Shown in pieces: positions 1 to 7,924 of a stretch of DNA of 24,247 nt. Position numbers and translations under genes: made by a program. The notes beneath the pieces are model-generated. The model was given only the letters and a program-made list of their open reading frames with translations. It ran no database searches and was not told the origin of the DNA. The DNA comes from JANQUM01 sp047630355 (lineage in GTDB: Bacteria > Bacteroidota > Bacteroidia > Cytophagales > Spirosomataceae), in contig JBLHXN010000050.1 in assembly GCA_047630355.1 (NCBI GenBank), forward strand, positions 1-24,247. The letters run 5' to 3'. How positions within the stretch are numbered: position 1 is the first letter of the stretch; the number at the start of each line of letters is the position of its first letter.

Positions 1-737
1 TCTCAGATTATACTCGAATTCATATGACTTTTTAAAGATACCTCCTTCTAAAGTTGTACCCTGTTTTTGTTGTAAATAAAATAGGGTAGATGAATAATCT
101 TTTGATAAAACATGACCTTCTATAAAACCTTTATCATTTACGAATAAGCCTCTATTCAAATTACTTTTGAAAGAACTATATAAGATTTCGGATGGATAGA
201 ATTCTGAATACTCCGCACTCTGCGTATAAAACTCAAATAGTTCAAAATCTATATTTTCGATTTTGTTCTCAGAAATATCTAAATAAATCAGTTTTTTATT
301 CGAGTTGATAACTTTTAACAGTTGCTTACTATTTGAAATTTCATTTGAAGAAAGGTCTAAAATAACGAGAGAGTTCAATTCTGTTAATGATGATAAATCT
401 TCTATCAGGTTATTATTTAAAATGAGTGTTTTTAGCTTCTTTAGGTGTCCGAGGTTAGGGATATTTTCGAGAGAACTATATGTGAACTGTAAGAAAGTAA
501 TATTTATAAAAAGGGAGAGCAATCGTGTTGATATATATATATATATATCAACAATAGAATCTCAACTGAAGCAAAAGTCTTCTCCTCTAGTTGTTCTTCA
601 GAGAAATCATAAAAAGCTTTATTTTGAATTTTTAATACTATAACATTTCCCTCCTCGTCAGTTTCAAACTGCTCATTTTCCAGTTCAAAGCCCAAGGCTT
701 TTTCTAATTCCAGTATTTGTTTTGATTTGTGTTTCAT
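1..737 (-). pseudogene. Leucine-rich-repeat protein gene, out of frame at a TA repeat, cut by the left edge
   Basis: From the ATG at 737 (MKHKSKQILELEKAL) the frame stays open for 77 codons and ends at a TAA at 504-506, just after a (TA)9 tract. Below the tract a second frame is open to the window edge and encodes clear leucine-rich repeats, for example LKKLKTLILNNNLIEDLSSL and LVILDLSSNEIS. The two halves differ by a shift that removal of one TA unit, or gain of two, would repair. LRR proteins usually bind other proteins; the partner here is unknown. A longer in-frame extension above 737 runs through a REP-like repeat and looks non-coding, so the ATG at 737 is preferred. The gene may be phase-variable, a pseudogene, or a sequencing error at the repeat. 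The LRR call is firm; the true state of the gene is not. Confidence 0.72.
526..553. repeat. (AT)9 microsatellite inside a perfect 28-bp palindrome
   Basis: Nine AT units (531-548) are flanked by TGTTG and CAACA, so the whole 28 bases equal their own reverse complement. The tract lies inside the LRR gene, exactly where the reading frame changes. Dinucleotide tracts of this length are prone to slippage, and a palindrome can also extrude as a hairpin. Confidence 0.9.
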
Positions 738-739
738 AA

Positions 740-797
740 CCCCATGTAACCCCATCCCCGGCCCTTCAGGAACGCCTGCCGCTCCCGTGGGGAAGGG
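740..797. repeat. GC-rich REP-like intergenic hairpin
   Basis: The gap between the LRR gene and the upstream small gene is much richer in G and C than its surroundings. It holds two direct copies of CCCCAT (740-745 and 750-755) and an inverted repeat CCCTTC (762-767) / GAAGGG (792-797), with a smaller CAGG/CCTG stem (767-770 and 775-778) inside. This is the look of dispersed palindromic intergenic repeats found in many Bacteroidota genomes. It could also end transcription of the gene above it. Whether it recurs in this genome cannot be seen here. Confidence 0.45.
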
Positions 798-810
798 TGA
801 TTTTTTGATT

Positions 811-1238
811 TTACTTGTTGATAAATTCGGTTTGAAGCCACTCGTGGTAGAAAGTGGCGAGGTAGAAGTTTTCGGGACTGATGCGTTCGCAGATTGCCAC
901 AAATCCGAATAGACCTTCGTCGTAGTACGTTTTATCGGTCAGATAAACTACCAGTTGATTTAAATCCTGACTGAAAAATGATTTAGGATCGTAATGTTCG
1001 GGTGATGCTTTCGCCCAACGGGAAGCAGAATATCGTAATTGCCAATTTCAATAAACTGCGGTGTTTCGGCAATCGAGTCGTAGTCTTTGAAATACTTTTT
1101 CATTTCGGGAGAAAGTTCAGTCTTAAATTGACCTTCCCAACCAAACGGACCTTCGTGCTTACCGATGAAGCGATTCCAACGGACTTTCCCAATTTTAGCT
1201 TTCGTTTCGTTTGTTAAATTTTCTACCTTCAACATCAT
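811..1238 (-). pseudogene. Small hypothetical protein, one frameshift
   Basis: Translation from the double ATG at 1238/1235 (MMLKVENLTNETKAK) gives a sensible globular protein up to ...NYDILLPVG near 1015. There the frame turns into a tail of different character that ends soon after. A neighbouring frame continues from ASPEHYDPKSFF to EWLQTEFINK and a TAA at 811-813, also with protein-like composition. Adding one base in the GGGCGAAAGC stretch (about 1009-1018) would join both parts into about 142 residues. There is no signal peptide or membrane segment, so it is probably cytoplasmic. It starts 47 bases after nuoN and could be read through from it, but I recognise no family. In-frame codons above 1238 overlap the end of nuoN and were not used as the start. 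It is either a frameshifted gene or a sequencing error. Confidence 0.6.
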
Positions 1239-1285
1239 TGAAATCTTTGTTTGGTTAAAGATAACAATATGATTGATATGGCTAC

Positions 1286-2749
1286 CTACCGAAACGCAAA
1301 ACCGTTCACCCAATTAATTATGCTTTCGGGGAAGACAAATAGGTAAATTGTCATGAAAGCCAACGTAACTACCAATAAGTATTTGAGAAATCCGACGTAC
1401 AGCCAAGTCGTTTTTTGTGGACGGGGTTTCACGATTAAATAGAAGGGTATTTTCAAATAATACACCATCGAAACGGCGGTATTGAGTAGGCCAAAAACCA
1501 TCACAATCGCGTAAATGGCGTTATTGTTGAATTGATATGCGTCCCACAGCGAACTAAATACCAATAACTTAGAAGTAAAACCAATGGTTGGTGGAAAACC
1601 TACTAATGCCATCATCAGCACTACCGCCACAATCGAAATTATCGCATCAAACTGACCGAGCCCCTGCATTGATTCGAGTTCGTAATTAAGCGTTCGTTGA
1701 GCAATCAAATCTATCAATACGAACGCTCCCATCGTGATGCAAACGTAAGCGGTGACGTAAAAAAACGTTGCTTGAAAACCAGTAGCGTTGCCCACTAAAA
1801 GACCAATCAAAATAAAGCCTGACTGAGCAATGGTAGAATAGCCGAGCATCCGTTTGACGTTAGTTTGCCACAAGGCGGAGAAGTTTCCGATGGTTAGTGA
1901 AAGTAAAATTACGACCGTCAACACCAGAACGAAATCAATGGACAAGTTCTCGATAATTCGAGTCATTACTAACACGGCGGCGGCCTTCGGGGCGATAGAT
2001 AAAAACGAAGCAATTGGCGTGGGAGCGGCTTCGTAAATATCGGGAGTCCAGGCGTGGAAAGGTGCCGCCGAGAGCTTAAAAAACACACCACCCAAAGTCA
2101 TAAAACCAACCACTTGAACTATCCAAGCCGGAGTTTCTAATAACGCTGCATTGAAAGCAGGATCGGCAAAATTGAGGCTTCCGGTAAGTCCGTAAAACCA
2201 CGACATTCCGTAGAGCATAATCGCAGAACTAGTTGCCCCAAAAAGCAAGTATTTAATACCGGACTCTACGTTGGGTTTCCCCTTTTTCATCACCACCAGC
2301 AAGTACGAGCAGATGGAAACAAACTCTAACGCCACAAATAAAACCAAAAGGTGCGTAGTCATCACGACCAAGAAAAGACCGAAAATTGCCCCGAAAAAAA
2401 AGATAAAAAATTCGCCTTCAATTTTATAGTCAAAAAAGCGGTGGTGCAGCAGCGTTATGATTCCGGTTACGAGAATAAGCCGCTTAAAAAAAACTGCTTT
2501 ATCGTCAATGATGATGCTATCGTAAAATAATTTAACTTCCTCACCATCAGATATTTGCTTACCGTACAAAAACCAAAATACACTTAAAACACCAATCAAT
2601 AACCACGTAAAACGTGGGTGTTTTGACGAATTGCTAAGGTCGGGATTAAACGTAACAATTATGATAACCGACAACAACGCAAGGACGAAGTATTCATCGA
2701 TGGCAAACCGGCGGGTGCTGGCAATAATATGTTGAAGGTTTTCGAGCAT
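1286..2749 (-). CDS. nuoN: NADH-quinone oxidoreductase subunit N
   Basis: This is one of three antiporter-like membrane subunits of respiratory complex I, which couples NADH oxidation by quinone to proton pumping across the inner membrane. The 487 residues are almost all hydrophobic helices. The conserved glutamate of the fifth helix region is in LEFVSICSYLLV (Glu142), and the central segment FKLSAAPFHAWTPDIYEAAP is the typical lysine-bearing NuoN motif before the broken helix. The length fits the family (about 480). It is the last gene of a tight nuoL-nuoM-nuoN unit, starting 18 bases after nuoM, and so is probably translated from the same message. NuoN, NuoM and NuoL are homologous; gene order and the APFHAWTPDIYEAAPTP variant assign this one to N. 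Confidence 0.95.
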   Translation of the reverse strand: MLENLQHIIASTRRFAIDEYFVLALLSVIIIVTFNPDLSNSSKHPRFTWLLIGVLSVFWFLYGKQISDGEEVKLFYDSIIIDDKAVFFKRLILVTGIITLLHHRFFDYKIEGEFFIFFFGAIFGLFLVVMTTHLLVLFVALEFVSICSYLLVVMKKGKPNVESGIKYLLFGATSSAIMLYGMSWFYGLTGSLNFADPAFNAALLETPAWIVQVVGFMTLGGVFFKLSAAPFHAWTPDIYEAAPTPIASFLSIAPKAAAVLVMTRIIENLSIDFVLVLTVVILLSLTIGNFSALWQTNVKRMLGYSTIAQSGFILIGLLVGNATGFQATFFYVTAYVCITMGAFVLIDLIAQRTLNYELESMQGLGQFDAIISIVAVVLMMALVGFPPTIGFTSKLLVFSSLWDAYQFNNNAIYAIVMVFGLLNTAVSMVYYLKIPFYLIVKPRPQKTTWLYVGFLKYLLVVTLAFMTIYLFVFPESIINWVNGFAFR

Positions 2750-2767
2750 GTAGGTGGGTGGTCGGGC

Positions 2768-4345
2768 TTAAAATCGAGTCAGTAAATAAGAAATAGTTTC
2801 GTTGGTCAAATCAAAAAGTAAATTCGGAAATATACCGAACGTAACCACGAGCAGTGCTAAGGAAAATAACATAATCATTTCCCGGTTATCGAGGTCAGTT
2901 AGCTTTTCAGCAAAACCGGGAGCGGTTTTAAATTCGCCCAGAAACATTCGTTGGAACGTCCAGAGAAAGTAAACGGCTGACAACACAATTCCCAATGCCC
3001 CTAACAACGCTACCCAACTCGGGAACAAATGGGTTTGGAATGCTCCCATCAGCGTAAAGAACTCACCGATAAACCCGGATAAGGCGGGTAAACCCAAAGC
3101 TCCAAAGAATGCCACGGCAACCGCGAATGTGTAGAGGGGCATTTTACCAAAAATTCCCTGAAAATCTGCAATCTGACGGCTGTGCGTACGATCATAAATG
3201 ACCCCAACGATCAGGAACAGCATGGCTGAAAGAAGTCCATGGCTGAACATCTGGTAAATTCCGCCGCTGAAACCTTCGGAAGTGACGGAAGCGAAGCCGA
3301 GAAAGACAAAGCCCATGTGCGAGACAGATGAATACGCCACCATTTTTTTCAAGTCCGTTTGGGCAAGAGCGTTTAAGGCTCCATAAATAATAGAGAGTAC
3401 GCCCGCTCCGGCAATCCAATACGTAAACTGATAAGCGGTATCGGGCATAATTCCGTAGCCAATTCGGAGGAAACCGTATCCGCCAATTTTCAACAGCACA
3501 CCCGCTAATACGACAGAAACTGCCGTTGGGGCTTCTACGTGAGCATCTGGCAGCCACGTGTGAAACGGTACCATGGGCAATTTTATTCCGAAACCGATGA
3601 ACAAGAGCATGAACATAAATTCACGAGCGGGCATTCCCAAAATAGTTGCCGTCGAATCAGGATGCAGGAGGCGATCGGGTAGGTAATTTGCTTCGTTGGC
3701 AAGTACCCGAAAATCAAACGAATGCACGATTGCCCCTAATTCGTCCGAGAAAAACGGATCTGCCACAGACATTGAAAGCCCGATCATGACAATCAATATA
3801 AATACCGAACCAACGAGCGTATAGATAAAAAATTTGAGGGCTGCATATTCCCGGCGTTCACCGCCCCAAATTCCGATGAGGAAATACATGGGTAAGAGCA
3901 TGAACTCAAAGAAGAGGAAGAACAGAAAGAAATCTATCGAAATAAATGCTCCCATCACCGAAGCACTTAATAAACAATACAAAGCGAAATAAGCTTTTTG
4001 ACGGTGTCGGATGGTGAATGAAGCTACCGCTCCAACACACAATACAATACCGGAAAGCAGTACCATCGGCATGCTAATGCCGTCAATTCCCAACAGAAAA
4101 TCTACGGAAACATAACCGAGCGTTCCCAATTTCAGGCGAATCCATTCGGCGTGTTGCACAAACTGATAGCCGCCTTTTGCGGTATCAAACGCACTATAAA
4201 CTGTCAATACGTTTAACAAATTCAATATGCTGACAACCACAGCAATCCATTTGTATGAACTCCTGAACGAGTCAGGTAGCAATAAAATGAGCAACGAGCC
4301 CACGAGTGGCAAAAATATTAATGTTGAAAGTAAGATTGAATTCAT
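2768..4345 (-). CDS. nuoM: NADH-quinone oxidoreductase subunit M
   Basis: This is the middle antiporter-like proton-pumping subunit of complex I in the inner membrane, 525 residues with about 14 helices. The residues required for pumping in this family are in place: Glu147 in FFEFMLLPMYFLIGIWGG, Lys255 in GFGIKLPMVPFHTWLPDAH, and Lys286 in GVLLKIGGYGFLR. The ...SHMGFVFLGF segment of the second half is also typical. The start MNSILLSTLIFLPL sits 33 bases after the nuoL stop, and the stop lies 18 bases before nuoN, so the three genes form one transcription unit. Length and motifs are normal, and no frame problems are seen. Confidence 0.96.
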   Translation of the reverse strand: MNSILLSTLIFLPLVGSLLILLLPDSFRSSYKWIAVVVSILNLLNVLTVYSAFDTAKGGYQFVQHAEWIRLKLGTLGYVSVDFLLGIDGISMPMVLLSGIVLCVGAVASFTIRHRQKAYFALYCLLSASVMGAFISIDFFLFFLFFEFMLLPMYFLIGIWGGERREYAALKFFIYTLVGSVFILIVMIGLSMSVADPFFSDELGAIVHSFDFRVLANEANYLPDRLLHPDSTATILGMPAREFMFMLLFIGFGIKLPMVPFHTWLPDAHVEAPTAVSVVLAGVLLKIGGYGFLRIGYGIMPDTAYQFTYWIAGAGVLSIIYGALNALAQTDLKKMVAYSSVSHMGFVFLGFASVTSEGFSGGIYQMFSHGLLSAMLFLIVGVIYDRTHSRQIADFQGIFGKMPLYTFAVAVAFFGALGLPALSGFIGEFFTLMGAFQTHLFPSWVALLGALGIVLSAVYFLWTFQRMFLGEFKTAPGFAEKLTDLDNREMIMLFSLALLVVTFGIFPNLLFDLTNETISYLLTRF

Positions 4346-4378
4346 TCAGACATATTTAAACTGTAAAATTCAAAAGAT

Positions 4379-6532
4379 TCAGTTTCCCAACACAAACAAA
4401 AGTATTATCAATAGTATCAACCCTGCCATAAGTGAAATAATGTAAGATTGCACCCGCCCCGCTTGCAGTTGTTGGGTAAGTTTTCCTAAACTTCCGGCAG
4501 ACTCAGAGATGAGCGTGATACTCTTATCCACAATCACTTGTTCAAAGTTACGTATTTCGTCCGCAAAACTAATCAACAGCCTACCTAATCGGTTTACGAC
4601 TCCGTCAACCCAAACGCTATCCACGTAGTTTAGCCAACGGCTTATTCCGCTTGCAGCAGAGACATTCATGGTTTCGCTTTGAGCGTCAAGCCCCTCAGCT
4701 TTTTCTGAAATCCCCGTCAACGGTTTTACGAAGATAAAACGGTAAAGCGAATTTATATAAAAATGATTTTGAGCAAAACGAGCAATCCAGTTTGACTCGC
4801 CGTACACCGCCGTTCCATTACGGATTCGCCCTACTTCTTCTTTGGAAAATATATAACTCAACCCAATACTCATCAGCGATATGAACAGCATGGCGTAACC
4901 CACCCAGTGATATTTCTCCGATAAATCTACGGGAAATGTAGTTTCGAAAGAACTATTTTCCATCGAAAACGGATTCAACGAAAATGGAATAAATAACGAA
5001 CCGAAAGCCATGACCATCACCGCAGTCTCCATAGGGCCAATACTGCGGATAAAGTTAGAGAACATTTTTTCCCGAAAACCCATTTCTTCGGCACTTACTA
5101 CGGCTTGCATTCCCTTTGTCACACTCCTATAAGTATTCACAACGCTTTTCACGATTGCTTTCATGGTACTTCCCTGTCGGTCGAAAAACACCAATATGTA
5201 AAGACGAGTAATGTAATATGCAGTCAAAGCTGATGCAAAAACTGCTGTTAAAGGAATCAAAAAGTATACATCACTTGACTGAGCATCTGCCCAAGAAAAT
5301 GCCGAAATTAGCAGAGCGTCTTTTGACAAATAACCAGAAAAGAATGGCAATCCCGCCAACGCCGCCGAACAAATTCCGAAAGACCAAAATATGATGGGCA
5401 TTCGCTTACGGAGATTCCCCATTTTACGAATGTCCTGATTGTGGTGCAGGTAATGTATCACCGCTCCGGCACCCAGAAAAAGTCCCGCTTTAAAAAAAGC
5501 GTGCGTTGTCAAATGAAATAAAGCAGCGTTTGTAGCTCCGATTCCGATACCAGTTACCATCAGCCCGAGTTGCGAAATGGTAGAGTAAGCCAACACCTTC
5601 TTGATATCGTATTGAAAGAGGGCAGAAATTGCCGAAATCAATGCTGTAAATACACCGATTACAGCAATAATTAATCCCGCAGTTGGAGTTAGTAAAATTG
5701 AGATACGAGCCATCAGAAATATACCCGCTGCTACCATGGTTGCGGCGTGAATTAACGCCGATACTGGCGTGGGGCCTTCCATGGCATCGGGTAACCAAAC
5801 TTGCAACGGGAACTGAGCAGATTTGGCAATGCACCCACAGAAAAGCAGCAAACCCATTACGGTTAAGAGGGTACTTTTTGAAAACTGTTGGGAAGTAGAA
5901 AATATCTCAAAATCGGCGAAGAGCTGTGTCGCCTGAATAGATATTTCGTTTATGTTCAGTGTATTAAAAAAGGAATATACCATGAATATTCCGAACAGGA
6001 AACCTACGTCCCCCACCCGGTTCATGATAAATGCTTTCTTGGATGCCGCAGTAGCCGCCGGACGTTTGTACCAAAACCCAATGAGTAAATAAGAACAAAA
6101 ACCAACCAACTCCCAAAACACAAACAACAACAGTAAATTTCCCGAAACCACCACGCCGAGCATGGAAAAGATAAACAGGTTTACGTACGAAAAATAACGG
6201 CTAAAATCAGCGTCTTTTTCCATGTATTTCACGGAAAATAATTGCACCCAAAAACCCACAAACTGTACGATAAAGTACAGTAGAAGCGTCAAGTTATTAA
6301 TAAGAATATCGAAGTTGAAGTTGTGGTTCGTTACGCTAAACCAGTCTAAGGTGAAGCTTTGACCGCTACCAAGTACAATCAAACCCATTGAAAGCAACAC
6401 GCCAATCAAACTAATTAGCAGCGAGAGCAGGCTAACCGATTGATCGGAGAGATGTTTGCGGGCGGCGAGAAATACCACAAAGCCCAGCAAGTAGAATAAT
6501 AAATTTGATAAGATAACTTGGGGAGCAGACAT
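4379..6532 (-). CDS. nuoL: NADH-quinone oxidoreductase subunit L
   Basis: This is the distal antiporter-like subunit of complex I, whose C-terminal helix runs along the membrane arm. The 717 residues are longer than the roughly 610 of E. coli NuoL. Much of the extra length is a soluble insert after residue 450 and a long C-terminal stretch, both usual in Bacteroidota. Key residues are Glu141 in FWELVGFCSYLLIGFWY and Lys237 in AKSAQFPLQVWLPDAMEGP, followed by IHAATMVAAGIFLMAR. It is the first gene of a nuoL-nuoM-nuoN unit and is preceded by its own promoter-like site at 6561-6592. No nuoK lies upstream, where it would be in a complete nuo operon; the preceding gene is an unrelated exported protein. 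Confidence 0.96.
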   Translation of the reverse strand: MSAPQVILSNLLFYLLGFVVFLAARKHLSDQSVSLLSLLISLIGVLLSMGLIVLGSGQSFTLDWFSVTNHNFNFDILINNLTLLLYFIVQFVGFWVQLFSVKYMEKDADFSRYFSYVNLFIFSMLGVVVSGNLLLLFVFWELVGFCSYLLIGFWYKRPAATAASKKAFIMNRVGDVGFLFGIFMVYSFFNTLNINEISIQATQLFADFEIFSTSQQFSKSTLLTVMGLLLFCGCIAKSAQFPLQVWLPDAMEGPTPVSALIHAATMVAAGIFLMARISILLTPTAGLIIAVIGVFTALISAISALFQYDIKKVLAYSTISQLGLMVTGIGIGATNAALFHLTTHAFFKAGLFLGAGAVIHYLHHNQDIRKMGNLRKRMPIIFWSFGICSAALAGLPFFSGYLSKDALLISAFSWADAQSSDVYFLIPLTAVFASALTAYYITRLYILVFFDRQGSTMKAIVKSVVNTYRSVTKGMQAVVSAEEMGFREKMFSNFIRSIGPMETAVMVMAFGSLFIPFSLNPFSMENSSFETTFPVDLSEKYHWVGYAMLFISLMSIGLSYIFSKEEVGRIRNGTAVYGESNWIARFAQNHFYINSLYRFIFVKPLTGISEKAEGLDAQSETMNVSAASGISRWLNYVDSVWVDGVVNRLGRLLISFADEIRNFEQVIVDKSITLISESAGSLGKLTQQLQAGRVQSYIISLMAGLILLIILLFVLGN

Positions 6533-6560
6533 GCGGTGGGCTACGGTTACGACTTTATTC

Positions 6561-6592
6561 CAAAATTAGCCTAAGTAATGATGAAAGACAAA
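6561..6592 (-). promoter_or_regulatory. Bacteroidota-type promoter for nuoLMN
   Basis: On the minus strand the order is TTTG, exactly 20 bases, then TAATTTTG, which matches the Bacteroidota -33 and -7 elements (TTTG and TAnnTTTG). It ends 28 bases before the nuoL ATG, leaving room for a short leader. It would let the three nuo genes be transcribed apart from the exported-protein gene upstream. Confidence 0.6.
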
Positions 6593-6633
6593 AGAGATTG
6601 AACAAAACGCCGCTCTTGCCTCACTTTGATTGA

Positions 6634-7254
6634 TTACAACCGCTCTTTTCGCTCTCTATCTCTGCGTGGTGCTCTGCGGATAGGAACAAGTCGTCTTGAA
6701 TTCAAATCAACTATATTCAACCGAACTCCGCCGCTAACTTGCCAGTTGAAGAAAAAGATAGACGGCAATGCTTCTACGTACGCCCCGCCATCTAAAAATA
6801 CGGCAAGGTCATTGTTGGGTAAATCTACTTCGATGCCTCCCACGGCGGTTGGTCCGAGTGAAATCTTCTTTACTTTATCTTCCCGCACACCAATTAGTTT
6901 ATCTAAATAGTGGTCGCGGTTGTTGATTTGCCCGCCCACGCCGTAAGAGAAGTGAAGTAAATCACCAGCTCCCGGCGACCAAATCCACGAATAAACTCCC
7001 TGAATCATCAATCCGGCACTTTGGTATTCACCCTTACTTTGCCCACGTCCGTAATCGCGTTCACGTCCGTAAAGAAACCCGTACGTTCCGATGTTTACAT
7101 CAAAAGCCCGGTCGCCCTGAGCGAAATACTTGCGTACGTTGATGCCCAAAGGCTCACCAATCCGGAGCCCCAACGCCCAGTTATCGTCGTACTGCGAAAA
7201 CGCCGTAACGGACGTCACTAAGAATAAAGAGATAAAAACCAGTTGCTTTTTCAT
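6634..7254 (-). CDS. Exported beta-rich protein, probable outer-membrane barrel, with an arginine-rich tail
   Basis: A signal peptide is clear (MKKQLVFISLFLVTSVTAFS, cleavage near residue 20). The mature 185 residues alternate polar and hydrophobic positions with many glycines and aromatic residues (GLRIGEPLGINVRKYF, FDVNIGTYGFLYGRE, LLHFSYGVGGQINNRD, LAVFLDGGAYVE), as in small outer-membrane barrels of Bacteroidota. The last strand-like stretch (FNWQVSGGVRLNIV) is followed by about 20 residues rich in arginine (RRLVPIRRAPRRDRERKERL), an unusual end for a barrel, which normally stops at the final strand. It lies between the DUF3299-like gene (114 bases upstream) and nuoL (101 bases downstream) and is probably not part of either unit. 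The specific family and function are not recognised. Confidence 0.7.
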   Translation of the reverse strand: MKKQLVFISLFLVTSVTAFSQYDDNWALGLRIGEPLGINVRKYFAQGDRAFDVNIGTYGFLYGRERDYGRGQSKGEYQSAGLMIQGVYSWIWSPGAGDLLHFSYGVGGQINNRDHYLDKLIGVREDKVKKISLGPTAVGGIEVDLPNNDLAVFLDGGAYVEALPSIFFFNWQVSGGVRLNIVDLNSRRLVPIRRAPRRDRERKERL

Positions 7255-7266
7255 AGATTTTACAAG

Positions 7267-7293
7267 AAGCTGTCAGGTTTTAGCTAACAGCTT
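7267..7293. other. Hairpin between the DUF3299-like gene and the exported-protein gene
   Basis: AAGCTGT (7267-7273) and ACAGCTT (7287-7293) form a 7-bp perfect stem with a 13-base loop. On the minus strand it lies about 75 bases after the DUF3299-like stop and directly before the next start, but lacks a run of T. Read on the plus strand a short T run follows. It could be a weak terminator or a leader structure. Confidence 0.3.
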
Positions 7294-7368
7294 GTTTTAG
7301 TAAGTGGTATGCCTATTCGTCTTAACTAACGGAAAAATGCAGTTGGGCATTATTTATTTCTAAATGAA

Positions 7369-7818
7369 TTATAAAATTTGTTCGGCATTTTCCAGAATAT
7401 AGTTCAACTCGTTGATGTCATCTACGTTTAAACGCAATGTCCCTTTTATAGTCACCCGATCATCTGTATTGTAGCGTTTGTTTAGTTTTTTAAACTTGAT
7501 ACTCGCCACTGATTCGGGTCCTGATTGCCCGCAAAAAAAGCACGCCGCAAACGGATTTGCCGAAAGCACGTAATAATTTGCGTCAATATCTACGGGTATC
7601 ATATAGCCAGTAATAAGGACTTCTTTCCCGGCGTATGATTTTACTTTGTCACCAAACTTCGGGTAAAGGACGAACATACCTTGATCTGCGTCCCACTTTT
7701 TTTGAAATATCACGTCACGAAGTGTCTCCCACGTAATTTTTGCTGGTGCGACAACCGTAAAAGAAGTGAGCAAACCTGTTATTAAAAGGACAGAGAATAT
7801 TGATTTTATGTTTTTCAT
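7369..7818 (-). CDS. Secreted DUF3299-like protein of the ABC transporter locus
   Basis: This is a 149-residue exported protein with a signal peptide of about 26 residues (MKNIKSIFSVLLITGLLTSF). The mature part looks like the DUF3299 family: a KVKSYAGKEVLITGYMIPVD strand pattern, then ANPFAACFFCGQSGPESV with two cysteines in a C-x-x-C arrangement, then a short OB-like end (RVTIKGTLRLN). DUF3299 proteins have no firmly known activity, but recur beside LolD/MacB-type ABC transporters, and the related Vibrio cholerae Zrg locus was reported to act in zinc uptake. Here it follows the permease by 106 bases on the same strand, so it may be a periplasmic partner of that transporter. The family assignment rests on motif memory and context. 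Confidence 0.65.
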   Translation of the reverse strand: MKNIKSIFSVLLITGLLTSFTVVAPAKITWETLRDVIFQKKWDADQGMFVLYPKFGDKVKSYAGKEVLITGYMIPVDIDANYYVLSANPFAACFFCGQSGPESVASIKFKKLNKRYNTDDRVTIKGTLRLNVDDINELNYILENAEQIL

Positions 7819-7924
7819 ATTAATGATATTTGAGAAACGAGCTGTTAGAATGATACGCCGAAGCGTTTGAAAAAAAAACTAACTTCTACATTTATTTATT
7901 GGGAGTTGAACATTGAAAGAACCG

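Noticed and set aside
738..902. An N-terminal extension of the LRR protein, about 55 residues upstream of the ATG at 737
   Set aside because: It runs through the REP-like repeat and overlaps the end of the gene at 811-1238; its composition (Ser, Pro, Gly) fits repeat DNA read by chance.
1239..1313. A longer start for the orphan gene
   Set aside because: The extension overlaps the end of nuoN and has no protein-like features, whereas the double ATG at 1235-1238 does.
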